Below are positions 26,810 to 39,479 of a stretch of DNA of 64,000 nucleotides, piece after piece. A program made the translations under genes and the position numbers. Source of the stretch: Datisca glomerata (Eukaryota > Streptophyta > Magnoliopsida > Cucurbitales > Datiscaceae). The first letter of the stretch is position 1. Each line of letters starts with the position of its first letter. Where the stretch lies: positions 62,001 through 126,000 of the forward strand of contig QANY01009110.1 of the NCBI GenBank assembly GCA_003255025.1. The letters are read 5' to 3'. The notes beneath the pieces are model-generated. The model was not told where the DNA came from. It saw only the letters and a program-made list of their open reading frames with translations, and did not search any database.

Positions 26810-28069
26810 TTAAAACGTACCAAACAAATGTGGATACTTGACATGCATCTCATCCTCGCGCTCCCAGGTTACTTCTTCAGCTGCATGATTTTTCCATAAC
26901 ACCTTGACTAAATGAACCTTCTTTTGTCTTAATTCTTTATCCTCTCGGTCCATAATTCTAATGGGTGCTTCTTCGTAGGTAAGGTCTTGGCAGAGGTCCA
27001 AAGTGTTGTAGCGAAGGACGTGAGATGGGTCAAGAAGATACTTCCTTAACATCAAAACATGAAATACATTATGAACTCCCGACATTGCTGGCGGCAATGT
27101 AAGTCGATAAGCTAACTCTCCTATTCTCTCCAATATTTCAAAAGGTCCTACAAAGCAGGGACTTAATTTACCTTTCTTCCCAAACCTCAAAACACCTTTC
27201 ATAGGAGCAACCTTAAGAAATACTTTGTCGCCAACAACCTCCAATGGCTTCCTTCTTTTATCTGCATAACTCTTTTGTCTACTTTGACCAGTTTTCATTC
27301 GCTGTCGAATCTTTCCAACTATACCAATCGCTTTCTGAACAATCTCAGGGCCCAATATTTTCGTTCTCCGACTTCATTCTAATGAATATGGATCGACATT
27401 TTCTCCCGTACAATGCCTCATAGGGTGCCATACCAATTGTAGCTTAATAGCTATTATTATAAGAGAACTCAACAAGAGGTAATATCTCTTCCAAAGTGCT
27501 CTGAAAATCAATAGCACAAGCGCTCGGCATATCCTCAAGGGTTTGAATGGTCCATTTGATTGTCCATCAGACTGTGGATGAAAAGCCGTGCTGAACCGCA
27601 ACTGGGTACCCATAGCTTTATGCAAGCTTTTCCAGAAAGTAGAAATAAACTTCGGATCACGATCAGACACAATTGATAGTGGAACTCCATGAAGCCTTAC
27701 TATTTCCCGCACGTACAATTGAGCATACTGCATCATCTTGTAGGTATTTTTGACCGGAAAAAAGTATGCTAACTTTGTAAGTCGATCTACAATTCCCCAA
27801 ATAGAATTGTAGCCTTTCCAAGTCTTTGATAGCTCTAAAACAAAATCCACACAGATGTGCTCCCACTTCCACTCAGGTATCATAAGTGGTTGTAGAAGAC
27901 CAGTAGGTCGCTGATGTTTAGCCTTAACCTGCTGACACGTAAGACAACGTTGTACATAGTCTGCTACATCTCTACTCAGGGCAATCCACCAATAATGTTC
28001 CCTTAGACTTAGATACCTCTTCGCACTTCCTGGATGAATTGAATATGGAGTGTTATGTGTTGCACTCAA
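26810..28069 (-). pseudogene. integrase and chromodomain region of Tekay element 2
   Basis: Minus-strand integrase from 28069 to 27374 contains the CLTCQQVKAKHQRP zinc-finger end, the DFV...LSKTWKGYNSIW core, a SDRDPKF block and an HPQSDGQSNG block; the expected SER is altered. A frame break near 27380-27530 separates it from the C-terminal frame 27355-26810. That frame carries the GPFEILERIG block and ends in a KKVHLVKVLWKNH...VTWE chromodomain-type motif with the stop at 26810. The chromodomain frame itself is open. Confidence 0.88.
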
Positions 28070-28399
28070 AATTTCTCATTTTAACTCCACATTATTTGGT
28101 ACTACCAATCTACCATCATAACGAAGAGCTCCATTAGTAGTGATGATGAAGCCACTATGTTTACCATCTTCCACCTCTGTTCAAAATTTCAAAAGTTGTG
28201 GATCGTCCAATTGTCTTGTCTTAATTTTGTCTTAATTCTTTCAAAAAAAGTTGGACAAACCGTCAAAATAGCTAGATAGCCAGAATCTTCTCGAGGAAAA
28301 ACTTCCAATCCAAATCTTTAAATCTCCCTTAACAACGGTTTCTGAATAACTTGCAAACAAGCAATAAAACCTGAATTCTTTATACTCAAAGCATCCGCT

Positions 28400-29756
28400 A
28401 CCACATTAATCTTGCCCGGGTGATAATTGATTTCACAATCATAATCTTTGACAAGTTCTAACCACCTTCATTGCCTTATATTCAACTCCTTCTGTGTGAA
28501 GAAATACTTGAGACTTTTATGATCAGTGAAGATTTCACATTTAACCCATAAAGGTAGTGTCTCCAAATCTTCAACGTAAATACAACCACTGCAAGCTCAA
28601 GATCGTGGGTAAGGTAATTCTTTTCATAATCTTTTAGTTGTCTTGAGGCATAAGTGATCACTTTACCATGTTTCATAAGCACACAACCAAGATCCTTCTT
28701 TGAAGCATCACTGTAAATGACAAACCCTTCATTACCTACAGGAAGTGTTAAGACTGGGGCAGTTGTTAATCACTCCTTCAACTCTTGGAAACTCCTTTCA
28801 CACTCCTCAAACCACTGGAATTTCACATTCTTCCTCGTTAGCTTAGTTAATGGTGAGGCAACTTTTGGAAACCTCTCTATAAATCTTCGATAATAGCCCG
28901 CTAATCCCAGAAAGCTACGAACTTCACCAATATTATTCGGAGATGGCCAACCTTTAATTGTTTCGATCTTGCCGGGATCAACTGCTATACCTTCTTTGGA
29001 TATGATGTGCCCCCAAAATGATACCCTATCCAGCGAAAACTCACATTTCTTAAATTTTGTGAATAACTCCTTCTCACGGAGGGTTTCCAGCACCGTTGTG
29101 AGGTGTTTCTCATGCTCCTCCTTAGAGCGAGAATAAATCAGAATGTCATCAATAAATACAATGACAAATAGATCCAAGTACTCCTTAAAAACACGGTTCA
29201 TAAGATCCATAAAAGTTGCAGGGGCATTCGTCAACCCTAACGACATTACAAGGAATTCATAATGCCCATATCGAGTTCAGAACGCAATTTTGGAAATATC
29301 TTCTTCTTTAACTTTCAATTGGTGATACCCAGAACGCAGATCAATCTTGAAAAAATAACTTGCACCTTGAAGTTGATCGAACAAATCTTCAATTCTTGGT
29401 AGTGGGTACCTATTCTTGATAGTCACCTTGTTCAATTCGCGGTAGTCGATACATAACCACATTGTTCCATCCTTCTTCTTTACAAACAAAACTGGAGCAC
29501 CCTATGGGGAAAAATAAGGCTGAATAAATTTTTTATCCAACAGTTCATGAAACTGGTCTTTGAGTTCCTTAAGTTCAGCAGGAGCCATTCGATAAGGTGC
29601 TTTAGATATAGGGGCTGTACCAGGTACGAGATCAATAACGAAGTTGATTTCCCTATTTGGCGGTAGGCCTGGTAGATCCTCGAGAAACACGTCAACAAAC
29701 GCATGTACAATTGGTACATTTTGTATAGAAGGGCTTTCTTTCGGTAACTCTATCAA
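28400..29756 (-). pseudogene. reverse transcriptase and RNase H of Tekay element 2
   Basis: Four open segments (29756-29502, 29489-29277, 29246-28770 and 28682-28482) join in one reading frame, separated by premature stops. Two stops replace a family Trp (near 29500 and 28770) and one replaces an Arg CGA codon (near 29275), as expected from C-to-T decay at methylated sites. RT blocks include [18 protein letters not shown] and the catalytic FIDDILIYS. RNase H has the [19 protein letters not shown] block. Confidence 0.88.
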
Positions 29757-29838
29757 TGTGCTAAGTACCCTCCTTTATTCAGCAATCATCGAGCCTTCAT
29801 AGCTGAGATGAAAGGACTACAAGGTTTTGACTTAGCCC

Positions 29839-30309
29839 CTACAAAACAAAAATTAGGTACTCTGGGGGTTGAAATAACACTTCATTTTCATGGAAGTCAA
29901 TAGTTGTATAGTGCTTTGCTAACCAATCCATCCCCAAAATAATGTCAAAGTCATGAACATCCAAGATGATAAGGTCGGCTGACAGTATGTGCTCTTCTAT
30001 CACTAATGGATAATACTCAATAACTCTACTCGCCTCCAGGATCTTTCCCGAAGGTGTAAATACATAAAATGTAGCCTCTAAAAATACAAATGGCATCCCT
30101 AATTTTTGAGCTAGCAAAGGTTTTATGAACAAATGAGTAGCACTAGAATCAAATAAAATACAAGCAACCATTCCGCAGACAAAAATAGTACCTGAAACAA
30201 TAGTCGGGGAGTTATCGGCGTCTCTTTAGTCATCGCAAACACTCGAGCCTGGGTCTTCTTCTGGTCATTGTTGTTGTAGATTTTTCCATTAAAATCTTTA
30301 GCAAGGTGT
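29839..30309 (-). pseudogene. protease of Tekay element 2
   Basis: Minus-strand aspartic protease. The active-site triad DSG reads D-S-S (Asp codon at about 30150), so the conserved glycine is lost. The second block is intact as ILGMDWL. It follows gag with a frame change near 30310-30340. Confidence 0.83.
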
Positions 30310-31140
30310 TCACCAAGGTGTTCCTTGGTGTTTAGCAAGGTGTTCTAGGCGTTTGCCACACCTGAAACACAAGCCTGTACCCATATGACATTCACCAAGG
30401 TGTTCCTTGCCGCACTTCTGACATGTCCTCCTTGGTTGCTTCCCTTGTTGGTTTTTGTTGTCATTTCCATCACCAAATTTCCTTTTCTGATTTTCCCCCT
30501 TCCATAAATTTCCCTTAGAATTACTTCCATTATGCTTCTGACCACTTAAATGCAATTTGTTTTGGTTTGGGTCTAACCGTTGTGCTCTTTCCACTAGCAA
30601 TGCCTTGTTGACCACTCCATTATAGGTAGCAAGCTCGAACGGAATTACTGCTTGCTTGATACTGGATCTCAACCCTTCTTCAAAGCGTCTGGCTCGACTC
30701 TCTTCCGTTGCCACCAAATATGGAGCAAACTTCACTAATCATGCAAAAGTTGCTTCATACTCAGCGACGGTTTTACTTCCTTGCTCTAACTTGACAAATT
30801 CTCTCTCCTTTTCTTGTCGAACACTTTTTAGGAAGTAATGATTGAAAAATGCATTCTTGAACATATCCCAAGTGAAGGATTCAACATCATTTTCACTTTG
30901 GCGTTTAATCAGCCACCACCAATCATACACATCTCCTTGTAACATGTAAGAAGTAAAGTCAACCTTATCTGCATCAGTGTACTTCACCACAATGAATGCT
31001 TTCTCCATCTCAGTAATCCACATTTCAGGTCTAAGTGGGTCGGTAGTTCCTTCGAATGGTGGTGGAAATAACTTCTTAAGTTCAAAAAATTTATGTTGAG
31101 CATGCCCTAAAGCAGCTATTGCTTGCATAAATGTTTCCAA
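30310..31140 (-). pseudogene. gag of Tekay element 2
   Basis: It starts at 31140 (Met) with a capsid region containing GDVYDWWW and FKNAFFNHYF blocks. It is broken once by a TGA near 30736, where the family has Arg (CGA to TGA), and then continues in frame to 30310. Two zinc-knuckle-like blocks lie at the end: CxxCGKxHxGxC and a second one, altered to C-x2-C-x5-H-x3-H. Apart from the single stop the frame is long and well kept. Confidence 0.86.
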
Positions 31141-31454
31141 AGTCAGCGGGGTACCATGTTGATTGTTCCCTATCTAATTACTGTTCACCCCAATCTGTTC
31201 ACCATTAATACAATTTTAAACATTCCTAGGAGGCATTCTGGTACAAACAGATCTGTCTTAATAACTCAACACGTCTATCATTTCATTGTAATTTCATATA
31301 ACATACAAAATCATACAATAAATTTAATTCTAACAATTAAAAATTAAATCTTACCAAGAGATTGCGAGAAGACCTCTTGGGACGTGACTCAGTAGTTTTC
31401 CTCCTTTTATATTAGAAAAACTTTATGAAGTCTACAGAATCATCTAAACCTTTT

Positions 31455-31465
31455 CTCTGATACCA
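31455..31465 (-). other. primer binding site of Tekay element 2
   Basis: The minus strand reads tggtatcagag just downstream of the 5' LTR, an initiator tRNA-Met type site, the same primer as in element 1. Confidence 0.85.
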
Positions 31466-31468
31466 AAC

Positions 31469-34261
31469 TGTAACATCCTCAACTAAAAATGCCTTAGTGA
31501 TTATAATCTAGTAAGTGTTACCCTCTTTAACGTTATTTAAACATTAAATAAGGAAATGTAGCTTAAATTTAAAACATAACCTAATCAAATCTTTTAATTT
31601 AAATTTATCAATATTAAATTTCAAAGTGCTAAAAAAAATTAACAGCGAAAACACAATCAATTAGCAACCATTATTTTAAAGCTAAAACATTAAATTGAAG
31701 AATAATTGCGAAAACCGCTTCTTGCTTTTTTTGCCTCTCTGGCTGATTACCTTTGGGAGCGAAGTCGAAGATCTCTCGGAAGGCCCTCGTTCTAAAGGGG
31801 CAGAGACTCAAAGGTGGACCATGGTGAAGACAACGGCCTATACATGATTGGGCCATGACCTTTTTTCTTCCTTTGCTGCCGCTTCGCTTCCAGACCCGTT
31901 TTTAAAGAAGTTGATTTCAATCTAAATAAATTAAAGAGCCCGCGGATATGAGAAAAATGCGAGGACCTTTTAATTGAATTGATGATGTGTTCCATCGTCA
32001 GCAAGCTTCTTCTAACGCTAGAAGACCACTGGAAGACACCCGGGACCAGAGCATGTCGTGAAAGAAGCACGCCCTTTATTTAAAACATTCTACTGAGTCG
32101 GATTCGCCCACAAGGTGTCGTCTCACAAATTACTCATCACCTGAAAAGTTTAAGGAAAGAGGAATGAGCTAAAGCCCAGTATGTAAAATCTTATACATAC
32201 TCAGCAAACACATACGCATCTAATTCCATTTAAAATATTTTTGTTAGAAATATACTATTATAGATCATTTATAACTTTATTACCTTTGTTTTCATTTTAC
32301 ACTATTCATTACTTTCTTTCCATGCAACCATGTCACATTCTTTTCTTTAGTATTTTCATTTGCATTCATTTCTTTTCTTTAGTCGCGAGCTCACTTGTGT
32401 AATGTTTAGCCAATTAGAGGTAATGTGCCGTTATTACGAAACCTATTCGACTACGGGGCCCTGGTAGTACCATCTGTTCACATTATATCGCTGGACAAGC
32501 CAAACGATCATTCATTCACATTATATTATTGAACAAGTCAACCGATCATCCATTCACATTAACCATTGTCGGGTTCGCCGGTCCCCCGCATCCCATTTCC
32601 CACTCATGTCTTTCATGGCATAAACACACACCAGGTGGTTAGACTTTTATTTATTTGATCTTATTCATACTATAAACCTTCATGTATAAGTGTGATCGTA
32701 TTGACATTACAATAAAAATACACCATAGATAACATAATAAAATTACAATTAAACATGATATCAAGCGAGAGCATAATGATAAATCAATCCAGCAACAAAG
32801 TTTACAAACATTAAAGTATGCGTAAAATTCTACTTACCTGGCGTCCTTAGTAAAACCAAATGGCTAGAGAATGCTTTGAGGGGTCAACGCTCAAAGTGCC
32901 AAAACTATTATTTTACACATTAAAATATTTTATCAATTTCACATAGTCATAAAATTGAAGACAACTACAATAAAAAAAAATGGAGCAAAACATCTTTCGA
33001 CTTATACAATTTATATGAGAAATCTGAAAATTTTCCAAATTAAGTAGACTTAAAGCTCAAAGATCTATTCTTTAAGAGGAGAACATGATCACTAATCCTT
33101 CATAAGATCTAGAGCCTTTCAATTCAAAATACCTTTCTTCAAGATCGGTCTATAGCAAAACAATAATAAACATGAACTCGTTGCTATATGGATTACGTCT
33201 TAAGCATGAGAATCGATTTCTTTTTTTTTTCTTTTTTTACTCATTGAATCTCCTACATGTAGTGGAAATAAAAGATGTTGTCAAGCTACATAAAGAAAAC
33301 ACAGCCTCAAATCCTACGACAAACAATTAATTTTCTCTTTAGACATTAACTTGGCCAAACACTAAATTAATTAAAGCATATTATATATAATAACTTTATA
33401 ATCTAGCTTGTTCACGTACTTACAAAAAGATTAACCTTTCTCCTTTCTAATATTCAAGTAATAGAGTACGTATGTGATTACCATGCATGATGAATTTCTA
33501 CACATAAAAAGGTTGAAGGGAAACTTATCAAGCCCACACTCGATACCTACTGAAGACAAATTACAAAACTCTAGGTTGTTGGACAAGCAACGCAGCAAAA
33601 TTTGTTCAATATATGAAGAACAATGAGACTAAAATATGTTGGAAATATAGTGCAGTATGGCTATAAAGTTACAGACAAAGGAGAAATAACTTCCACTCTC
33701 TTAGACGAAGACTCAAAGTATCAAAAGGCTTTGATTGTTGTTTTTGGGAGAATCCACCTAATGAAGGAGAAAGAGTATTTAAATAGCTCTAAGGTAACTA
33801 GGGTTAGGATTTAGAGATAAGAATATGATTTGAGCATATCTTTTAATAGATAAAAAAATTGACTAAAAATTAGGAAAGTGGTGCAACTATTTTGAGTTTC
33901 CTCTTTTTTAATCTTTAGTCCTCTTTTTTTAGGTGATAATGAGAATTTAATTCCTAAATAACAAGAAAAATATTAGACTTAAGTACATAAAACATTGGGT
34001 CATTATTTGACTAAATATAAATATCTACATTACTCAATAATGATCATTATACATAAAAAAAATTTGAGAAATAATATCAACTACTTCAAAATTTAGCTTA
34101 GGCACATTTTGAGTCGCTATTGCTCCTCGAAACGTTTCTCTGCAAAACATCGATTAATTCATTTCAAGCATTAAATCAGATAACATGGAGAATTAAATAA
34201 ATAATCCTGACAATTTGATGCACAACTAATAATTAAAAGCAAAATTAGTTGGGGTATTACA
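31469..34261 (-). repeat. 5' LTR of Tekay element 2 (right copy)
   Basis: It is 2793 bp; the excess over the left copy is mainly a foreign insert at 31705-32073. It begins tgtaacatcc and ends ggggtattaca on the plus strand. Confidence 0.92.
31705..32073. other. foreign ~370-bp insert in the LTR, possibly organellar
   Basis: The left LTR has 26 bp (cttaat...aaagt) at this place, whereas the right LTR has about 369 unrelated bases. The insert is clearly GC-richer than the LTR around it and has no terminal repeats or target duplication. Its base composition and word use recall plant mitochondrial DNA, but no gene was identified in it. Alternatives are a plastid or genomic filler picked up during break repair. 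Confidence 0.6.
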
Positions 34262-34266
34262 GTCAA
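34262..34266. repeat. target-site duplication, right copy (gtcaa)
   Basis: Perfect partner of 24348-24352. Confidence 0.85.
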
Positions 34267-37200
34267 CCTTTCAAAAATTGAAGTGCGTTCAACTAGAGCT
34301 GTAGTGCGATCAGAGACGGAGACTCTATGTGCCTCTTGTTTAGTTTCTTTTTCTTCTTCTTCCTCGATAGTGACATATTGTACACTTTTCCTCGTCTTAA
34401 TTGTTATGGGTATATGTTCTTTCGGTTTATGGCCAAGTCCACATTTTGTTGTGGGAACCTCATAACCTCCCTTCAAAAGTTTATGCTGCCTATCAGTATG
34501 CCCATGTACTCTCTCTTCAATGACCTTTGAACTCAGTCTTTTCATAGCCTCAGGGTCTATAAAATCATATCCTGCTTTGGCTAGGAGCTTGCATGCTTTG
34601 AGACCAAAAACCCACATCCATCCTTTTATTAGGAAAAGAACCATGCTCAATCGCCCCCTAAGCTCATCGAACGAAGCCTTTCAACGGTTTGCTAATGAGT
34701 TGGCTAGTTATCTACGTCAAAGGCATTATATTTTCAAGATCCCAAAGTCACCAACTTTCACATTCTTTGATTTTGAGCATTCGACAAATGGAGATTGTCC
34801 TTGCTTGCGTTGCAATAACGGGGTGTATCGTAGTACCTGTGAAATAACTGGTAAAGGCACTGTAAGTATTTTTGGTGAGATTGTTGTAGCAACTTCAACT
34901 TCATTTTTTTATCTGGTTTGGAAGAGTATTATCTAGTAATTTATTCGATAAACACTCTTCAACATCTATTTCCATTAGTCCTTCTCTATTTGGATTCTTT
35001 ATTCCCATCAATGAAACTTCCTTCGACATAACTTCTTTCACAGAATCATTATCCATGTAAAAGTTTGCATCGGCAAAATGAGACTCAGCCTCTGTGAAAG
35101 GGTTCGTATCAACATTGACCTTTTGTACCATATATTTTGAGTAGTACTTGAAGCATTGATGCAAAGTGGATGGCACCACCCCATTGCTACGGATCCAAGG
35201 TCAGCCTAATAGTAACTTAGGTTGTCTTGGATTCGATTACGTGAAATAACATGTTTGATTTTAATTCCCCAACTTCAAGATCTAGTCAAATCATGCCCAC
35301 TGCTCGTTTCCCCTCTTGATTGAAACCTTGAATCATGACATGACTTTTTGACAACTATTCTACAAGGATGCCGAGCTGCTTTAATGTTGACTTCAACATT
35401 ATGTTGACAGCTAAACCATCATCAAACAATTTTTGGGTAACTTTTTACTCTCGTATGCAACCAGATACGAACAAGGGTCTGTTATGAGTTTTAGAACCTA
35501 ATAACAAGTCTTCATCTGTGAATTCGATTGAAGATAAGCAAGAGGTGTATATGATGCTCGCCCATTTTTGTTCTTCGGAGAATGACGATTGAAAACTACA
35601 CTCATATGGATTTTGTAAAGCTTGAATGAGTGCTTTTCTTGTTTCTCGTGGGAGATGTAACAACTGGCAAATGTTTTATTCAACTATTATTTTTGGCCAA
35701 GCCTTTGACATTGCTTCTGAAAGGTTTGCAAGAATATCGACATCCTTACTGCCGTCATCAGTTTCCTCAATCGTGAAGTAGGAAACTACTAGAATAGTCT
35801 CGTCTCCCTCTTCATTAAAGAATCCTTTTGGAAAGTATTCACTGAGTGAGATAGGGAATCAACGTCCTTGTATAAGTTCCTTGCTACTTTTAGCTTTAAA
35901 TATTTGCAGCCTTCGATTCTTCACAACTCTCTCCTTAGGGATGGTTGGAAGTTTCTTTTCTAGATCCTTTTAGGATGAAAGTGTTTGGCTGACGAAGCTT
36001 GATTCTTCTTACGCTATCGATGAGTTACAATGGTCTATCGTTCATCATCTTCATCACCCTTTATATAACATCTATTATTCTCTTCTTCTTCAGCTTTTGA
36101 CGGGAGTAAAATGACCATTGGTTCAAAGGATCCAAATTGGACTAGCTCTACATTTGTAATTAAAAGACCAAATGACGACTGAACAGTCATTTCCTCATCA
36201 GTGATCGCAGCATGTTTAGACTGAGCTACATCATCGATCTCCAACAAAATTTTCCTATATTTTGCGAGATTCAGAATGAGATCCTTCAAAATAAAGTATT
36301 TTTCAATTGGATGACTAATCACAAAATGATACTTGCAATAATTAGGATCATTTACTTTCCCAGTCTCCTTAGGTTGTTTACACTTTGGGAGTTTGATCAA
36401 TTTTTGCTGCAGGAGTTATTCAAGCATATTTTCCATGTCAAAGTGTGGAAAAGGGTACGTTTTCTACTACGCTCTCCTTCAAAGTTAATCGAGGTCTTTC
36501 TTTTCCTTCACGACTCTTAACCTCTTTATCTTCCTTCACGACTCTCAACCTCTTTATCTTCCTTAGGCTTTCATATGATCTTCAATGGAGTAGAATTAAC
36601 AACCATTGAATCTTTAGTTAAGGCCTTGTTTGATTTCTCTTCCTTATTTATTTCTCGCTTTTCTCTTCGTTGGTCATGAACAAACATTTCTTGACTACTA
36701 CGACTAGCAATACTTAATTTCATATCCTAAATGGTGTTTGTAAAAATTTCAGATAGACGATCCTTGCATTCAAGACTTAGAGAACACCATCGCTTAATGT
36801 AATTGACAATAAGTTCATCTTTTCACTACTTGGTGTTTGTAAGTTCCATCATGCTAATAGTGCGACGAGTGTTATAGAAGCGATTGAGAAACTCCCTTTT
36901 GAGTTGTTCCCAACTGTCAATTGACTCTGGTTCCATCAATGTACCAGTCAAAAGCATTTCCCTTCAATGTGCCGACGTTTTCACAGGTTTCAATGAAATG
37001 GGCAATGTGTTGCTCCTGGCTGCCTTTTCCATCGAATTGTTGAAACTTGGGAGGCTGGTATCCATTTGGCATCCTCAAGCTATCAATTCTTGTTGTATAA
37101 GGTTTCGTATATGAGAGGAAATTCTGAGACAGACTTCCATACTAAGCTTGAATTCTATTCATTATCATGTGCTGCAATTGTTAAACAAATAGTGAAGCGA

Positions 37201-37780
37201 TTGTAGGAGATTCATAGGTTTGATGAACTTCTTGTGGATACTTTCCTTTACCTTTATTTTCAACAAGCTTAGTATTAGAAAAATCTGGAGGATGTGATGG
37301 AGTTCCACTTGTTTCGCCTTCGATTTCTGACTTATTCATGAGATAAGCAATTTGCATGTCTTTATCCTCTACCACCTTTGTCAAAGTAGAGATCTTTCAC
37401 TCCATCTCAGCGAGCTTTTCTTCAATGGCAGTTGCATCAGCCATCATGACGGACATAGTCTCCGAACCAGCATAGTATGATGGATTTTCCCCAATCTTCA
37501 AGACTTTCGTAGGAGTAATGTTACTCTTTCTAGCAAGCAAATTCAAACTGAGGATTGGTTCTCTTTCTGACTTGTCATATGTAGAGCAAGATTGTTGATT
37601 AAGTTAAAGACTAACACTTCTCAAGCGAATGCGAGTCATCGGGCCACTGAACAAGTCTTTCATTGCATTTGTCATCTGGTTGGTATTGTTTGTGATCACA
37701 GCTTGATCAATAGCATGAATGGTAATTGAATCTTCAACATCAATAAAGTTGGTGATTTGAGAAGCTTTCTTTAAAGCCAT
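34267..37780 (-). pseudogene. Tat-lineage gag-protease polyprotein remnant
   Basis: The minus strand starts with a Met at 37780 (MALKKA-type start). Coiled-coil and linker segments follow, then a capsid region around 37140-36780 with many stops. A KLPxCKxP...DPNYCKYH block lies at 36400-36290, a nucleocapsid or spacer landmark of this lineage. A FTDEDLLLGSKTHNRPLFV block (about 35530-35475) marks the protease start. Further conserved blocks lie at 35179-34960 and 34850-34270. At least ten stops or shifts occur. The plus-strand ORFs in this interval are shadows. Confidence 0.8.
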
Positions 37781-37848
37781 TGAACTTTATGATGGTAAGA
37801 AACTTGGAACTTTAAACTTGAAAGGAGAAAGAGATGAGAGGTAGAAAT

Positions 37849-37866
37849 GTCTCATCGGACGTGCCA
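37849..37866 (-). other. primer binding site of the Tat element
   Basis: The minus strand reads tggcacgtccgatgagac, a decayed form of the tggcacgcccagtgggac-type site used by this retrotransposon group, six bases after the putative LTR end at 37873. Confidence 0.6.
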
Positions 37867-37872
37867 GAAACT

Positions 37873-38600
37873 TGTACGTAAAAATTTTGTTATTGGAAAA
37901 GATTGAACAACGAAAATTGATCGACATATATAATTTTTGTATTGATAATTTGGATGAGTACAATCTCTGTTTATGAATTATGTACAAAAAATAATCCTCT
38001 TATTATTCTCCTATAATGAACTTCAATTCGAGTCTTGATAGTGAACTTCTTAGATTGAAGGTTGAATCTTCTACGGTTGTGATGGTAAAAGACTTAGATG
38101 AATTCTTTTTTAATCTCTAGGCTTCGAGCTTGTTTAGAGATCAATTGAAATTGTTGTGTAGCTTGAACGTTTTGAACTTAAAATGAAACTTTGTAGAATT
38201 TTTGAAATTCTTATTTCTGAACTCTGGAGTTTCTTCACGTCTTCTGAGAGCTTTTGTGTTTCTGGAAAACTTCTGTCTTGTGAAATGAGACTCCCGCCTA
38301 TTTGTAGAGGTTTTGAGGGAGGTCTAGTGACACATGGTAAAATTTTACTGGCTATTTAAGATGAAACATGCCATTATTTTATTTGATTTGTTGTGTCATC
38401 AAGACATGTGACATTTTCTCATTTGTCATAAAATAAAGTTTTATCCAATCATTTCTTGACATTTGACATAATTTGACTGATCTTTAAAGATGACATGTGG
38501 TAATTTTTTTATTGATCAATTATAGACCCACTAACTTATGACGTGGTGAACTGTGATTGCAAAATTTCATGTCCAATAGCCTCAAATGATTACAAATTAG
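37873..38600 (-). repeat. 5' LTR of the Tat element, outer end not resolved
   Basis: On the minus strand the LTR ends ...acgtaca at 37873, next to the primer site. A TATA-like ctacaaata (about 38301-38309) lies where the LTR promoter is expected. No second LTR remains, because the left half of the element is lost, so the right boundary (about 38.6 kb) is a guess. Confidence 0.5.
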
Positions 38601-39403
38601 GATTGCATGTAAATTATGATTGTAACATTATTTAAGTATTACTTCCAATAAACATGATAATTTAATTACAAAATGATTGTAAATGAGAATAACGTGAAAT
38701 CAAGAGGCTAATGAATATTTTGATGAATTTGAAGATAAGCAAATACTTCCATATTCAGATAAATGTAATATATTTTTTTTAATATTGAAATGTTATTCTA
38801 GAGAAGCTCACGTTGTATCCAATCAGTAAATATTTGTGAATATGGGGAAGTCCCACTACAGGATTGGGATTAATTGTACCTATATAGTCAGAAAATATTG
38901 TTAATTAGTGGTTTTCTGTACTGTCACTAATGTTTAACACATGAATGATCACCATTAATATTCCAAAAATATGTATAGTTTTTACCCTTTTACACATTAT
39001 CATGATGCTAGTGATACGACTTTATGATAGCATGACATGTGAACATTTAAAATAATAATAACACTCGTATATTTTTCAAATTAGACAAAATTTATTTTGA
39101 AGTTAAAAGACAACATTTTTGGGAAAGATAACGTGTGATTGTCATTGGGTTATATATGTCCACCTTCACAACAAGGGATTTCATATTTAAAGTAAAGAGA
39201 AGTATTGATATATACATTAATAAATTAGTTAACATATTCAGTAATTTATTAATAACATCGAAAAGAAAATGGAGAAGAGAAAAGACTTACACAATAACCT
39301 TCAGCTTTCATTAAGTTTTCACATTATTTATAATAATTTGTAGAGTCAGAAGAATTAACGTATAAATACTACTTATCTATTGTCACGTTCAAGCTTTTAA
39401 ATT
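38601..39403. other. AT-rich spacer before the PIN5 duplication
   Basis: No coding potential. A CACTACAGGA word at about 38874 might be one end of a CACTA-like element whose other end is at about 39719. The last part may be distal promoter of the original PIN5 locus. Confidence 0.4.
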
Positions 39404-39479
39404 GATCTAGATGTTTCTGGACAATTAATTGCGACCTCTTCATCTCTTAGGGCATGATCTTATTTTAAAATAAAAAAAT

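Larger units (their letters stand above)
24353..34261 (-). mobile_element. Tekay/Del-type Ty3/gypsy retrotransposon (element 2), inactive
   Basis: LTRs at 24353-26773 and 31469-34261 (TG...CA) enclose a minus-strand gag-protease-RT-RNase H-integrase-chromodomain order. A Met-tRNA primer site is at 31455-31465 and a polypurine tract lies beside the left LTR. The flanking gtcaa duplication is perfect. It is a different family from element 1, with unrelated LTR sequence. Few mutations separate it from activity: most domain breaks are single premature stops. Confidence 0.93.
14232..38600 (-). mobile_element. Tat-lineage Ty3/gypsy element, decayed and interrupted by two Tekay elements
   Basis: Minus-strand pieces at 34262-37780 (gag, protease and linker), 23900-24352 (linker before RT) and 14232-15210 (RT to the start of RNase H) line up in order as one polyprotein with many stops and shifts. 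The piece ends meet in matching reading context once the two Tekay elements and their target duplications are removed. A primer-binding-like site and the 5' LTR lie at its right end. The left half, including RNase H, integrase and 3' LTR, is missing. It is the oldest layer of the nest. Confidence 0.85.

Noticed and set aside
33623..33814. 63-codon ORF in LTR DNA
   Set aside because: It lies inside the right LTR of Tekay element 2; the equivalent frame in the left LTR is disrupted.
34520..34936. 138-codon plus-strand ORF
   Set aside because: It is a shadow of minus-strand Tat polyprotein blocks, which continue in order on both sides.
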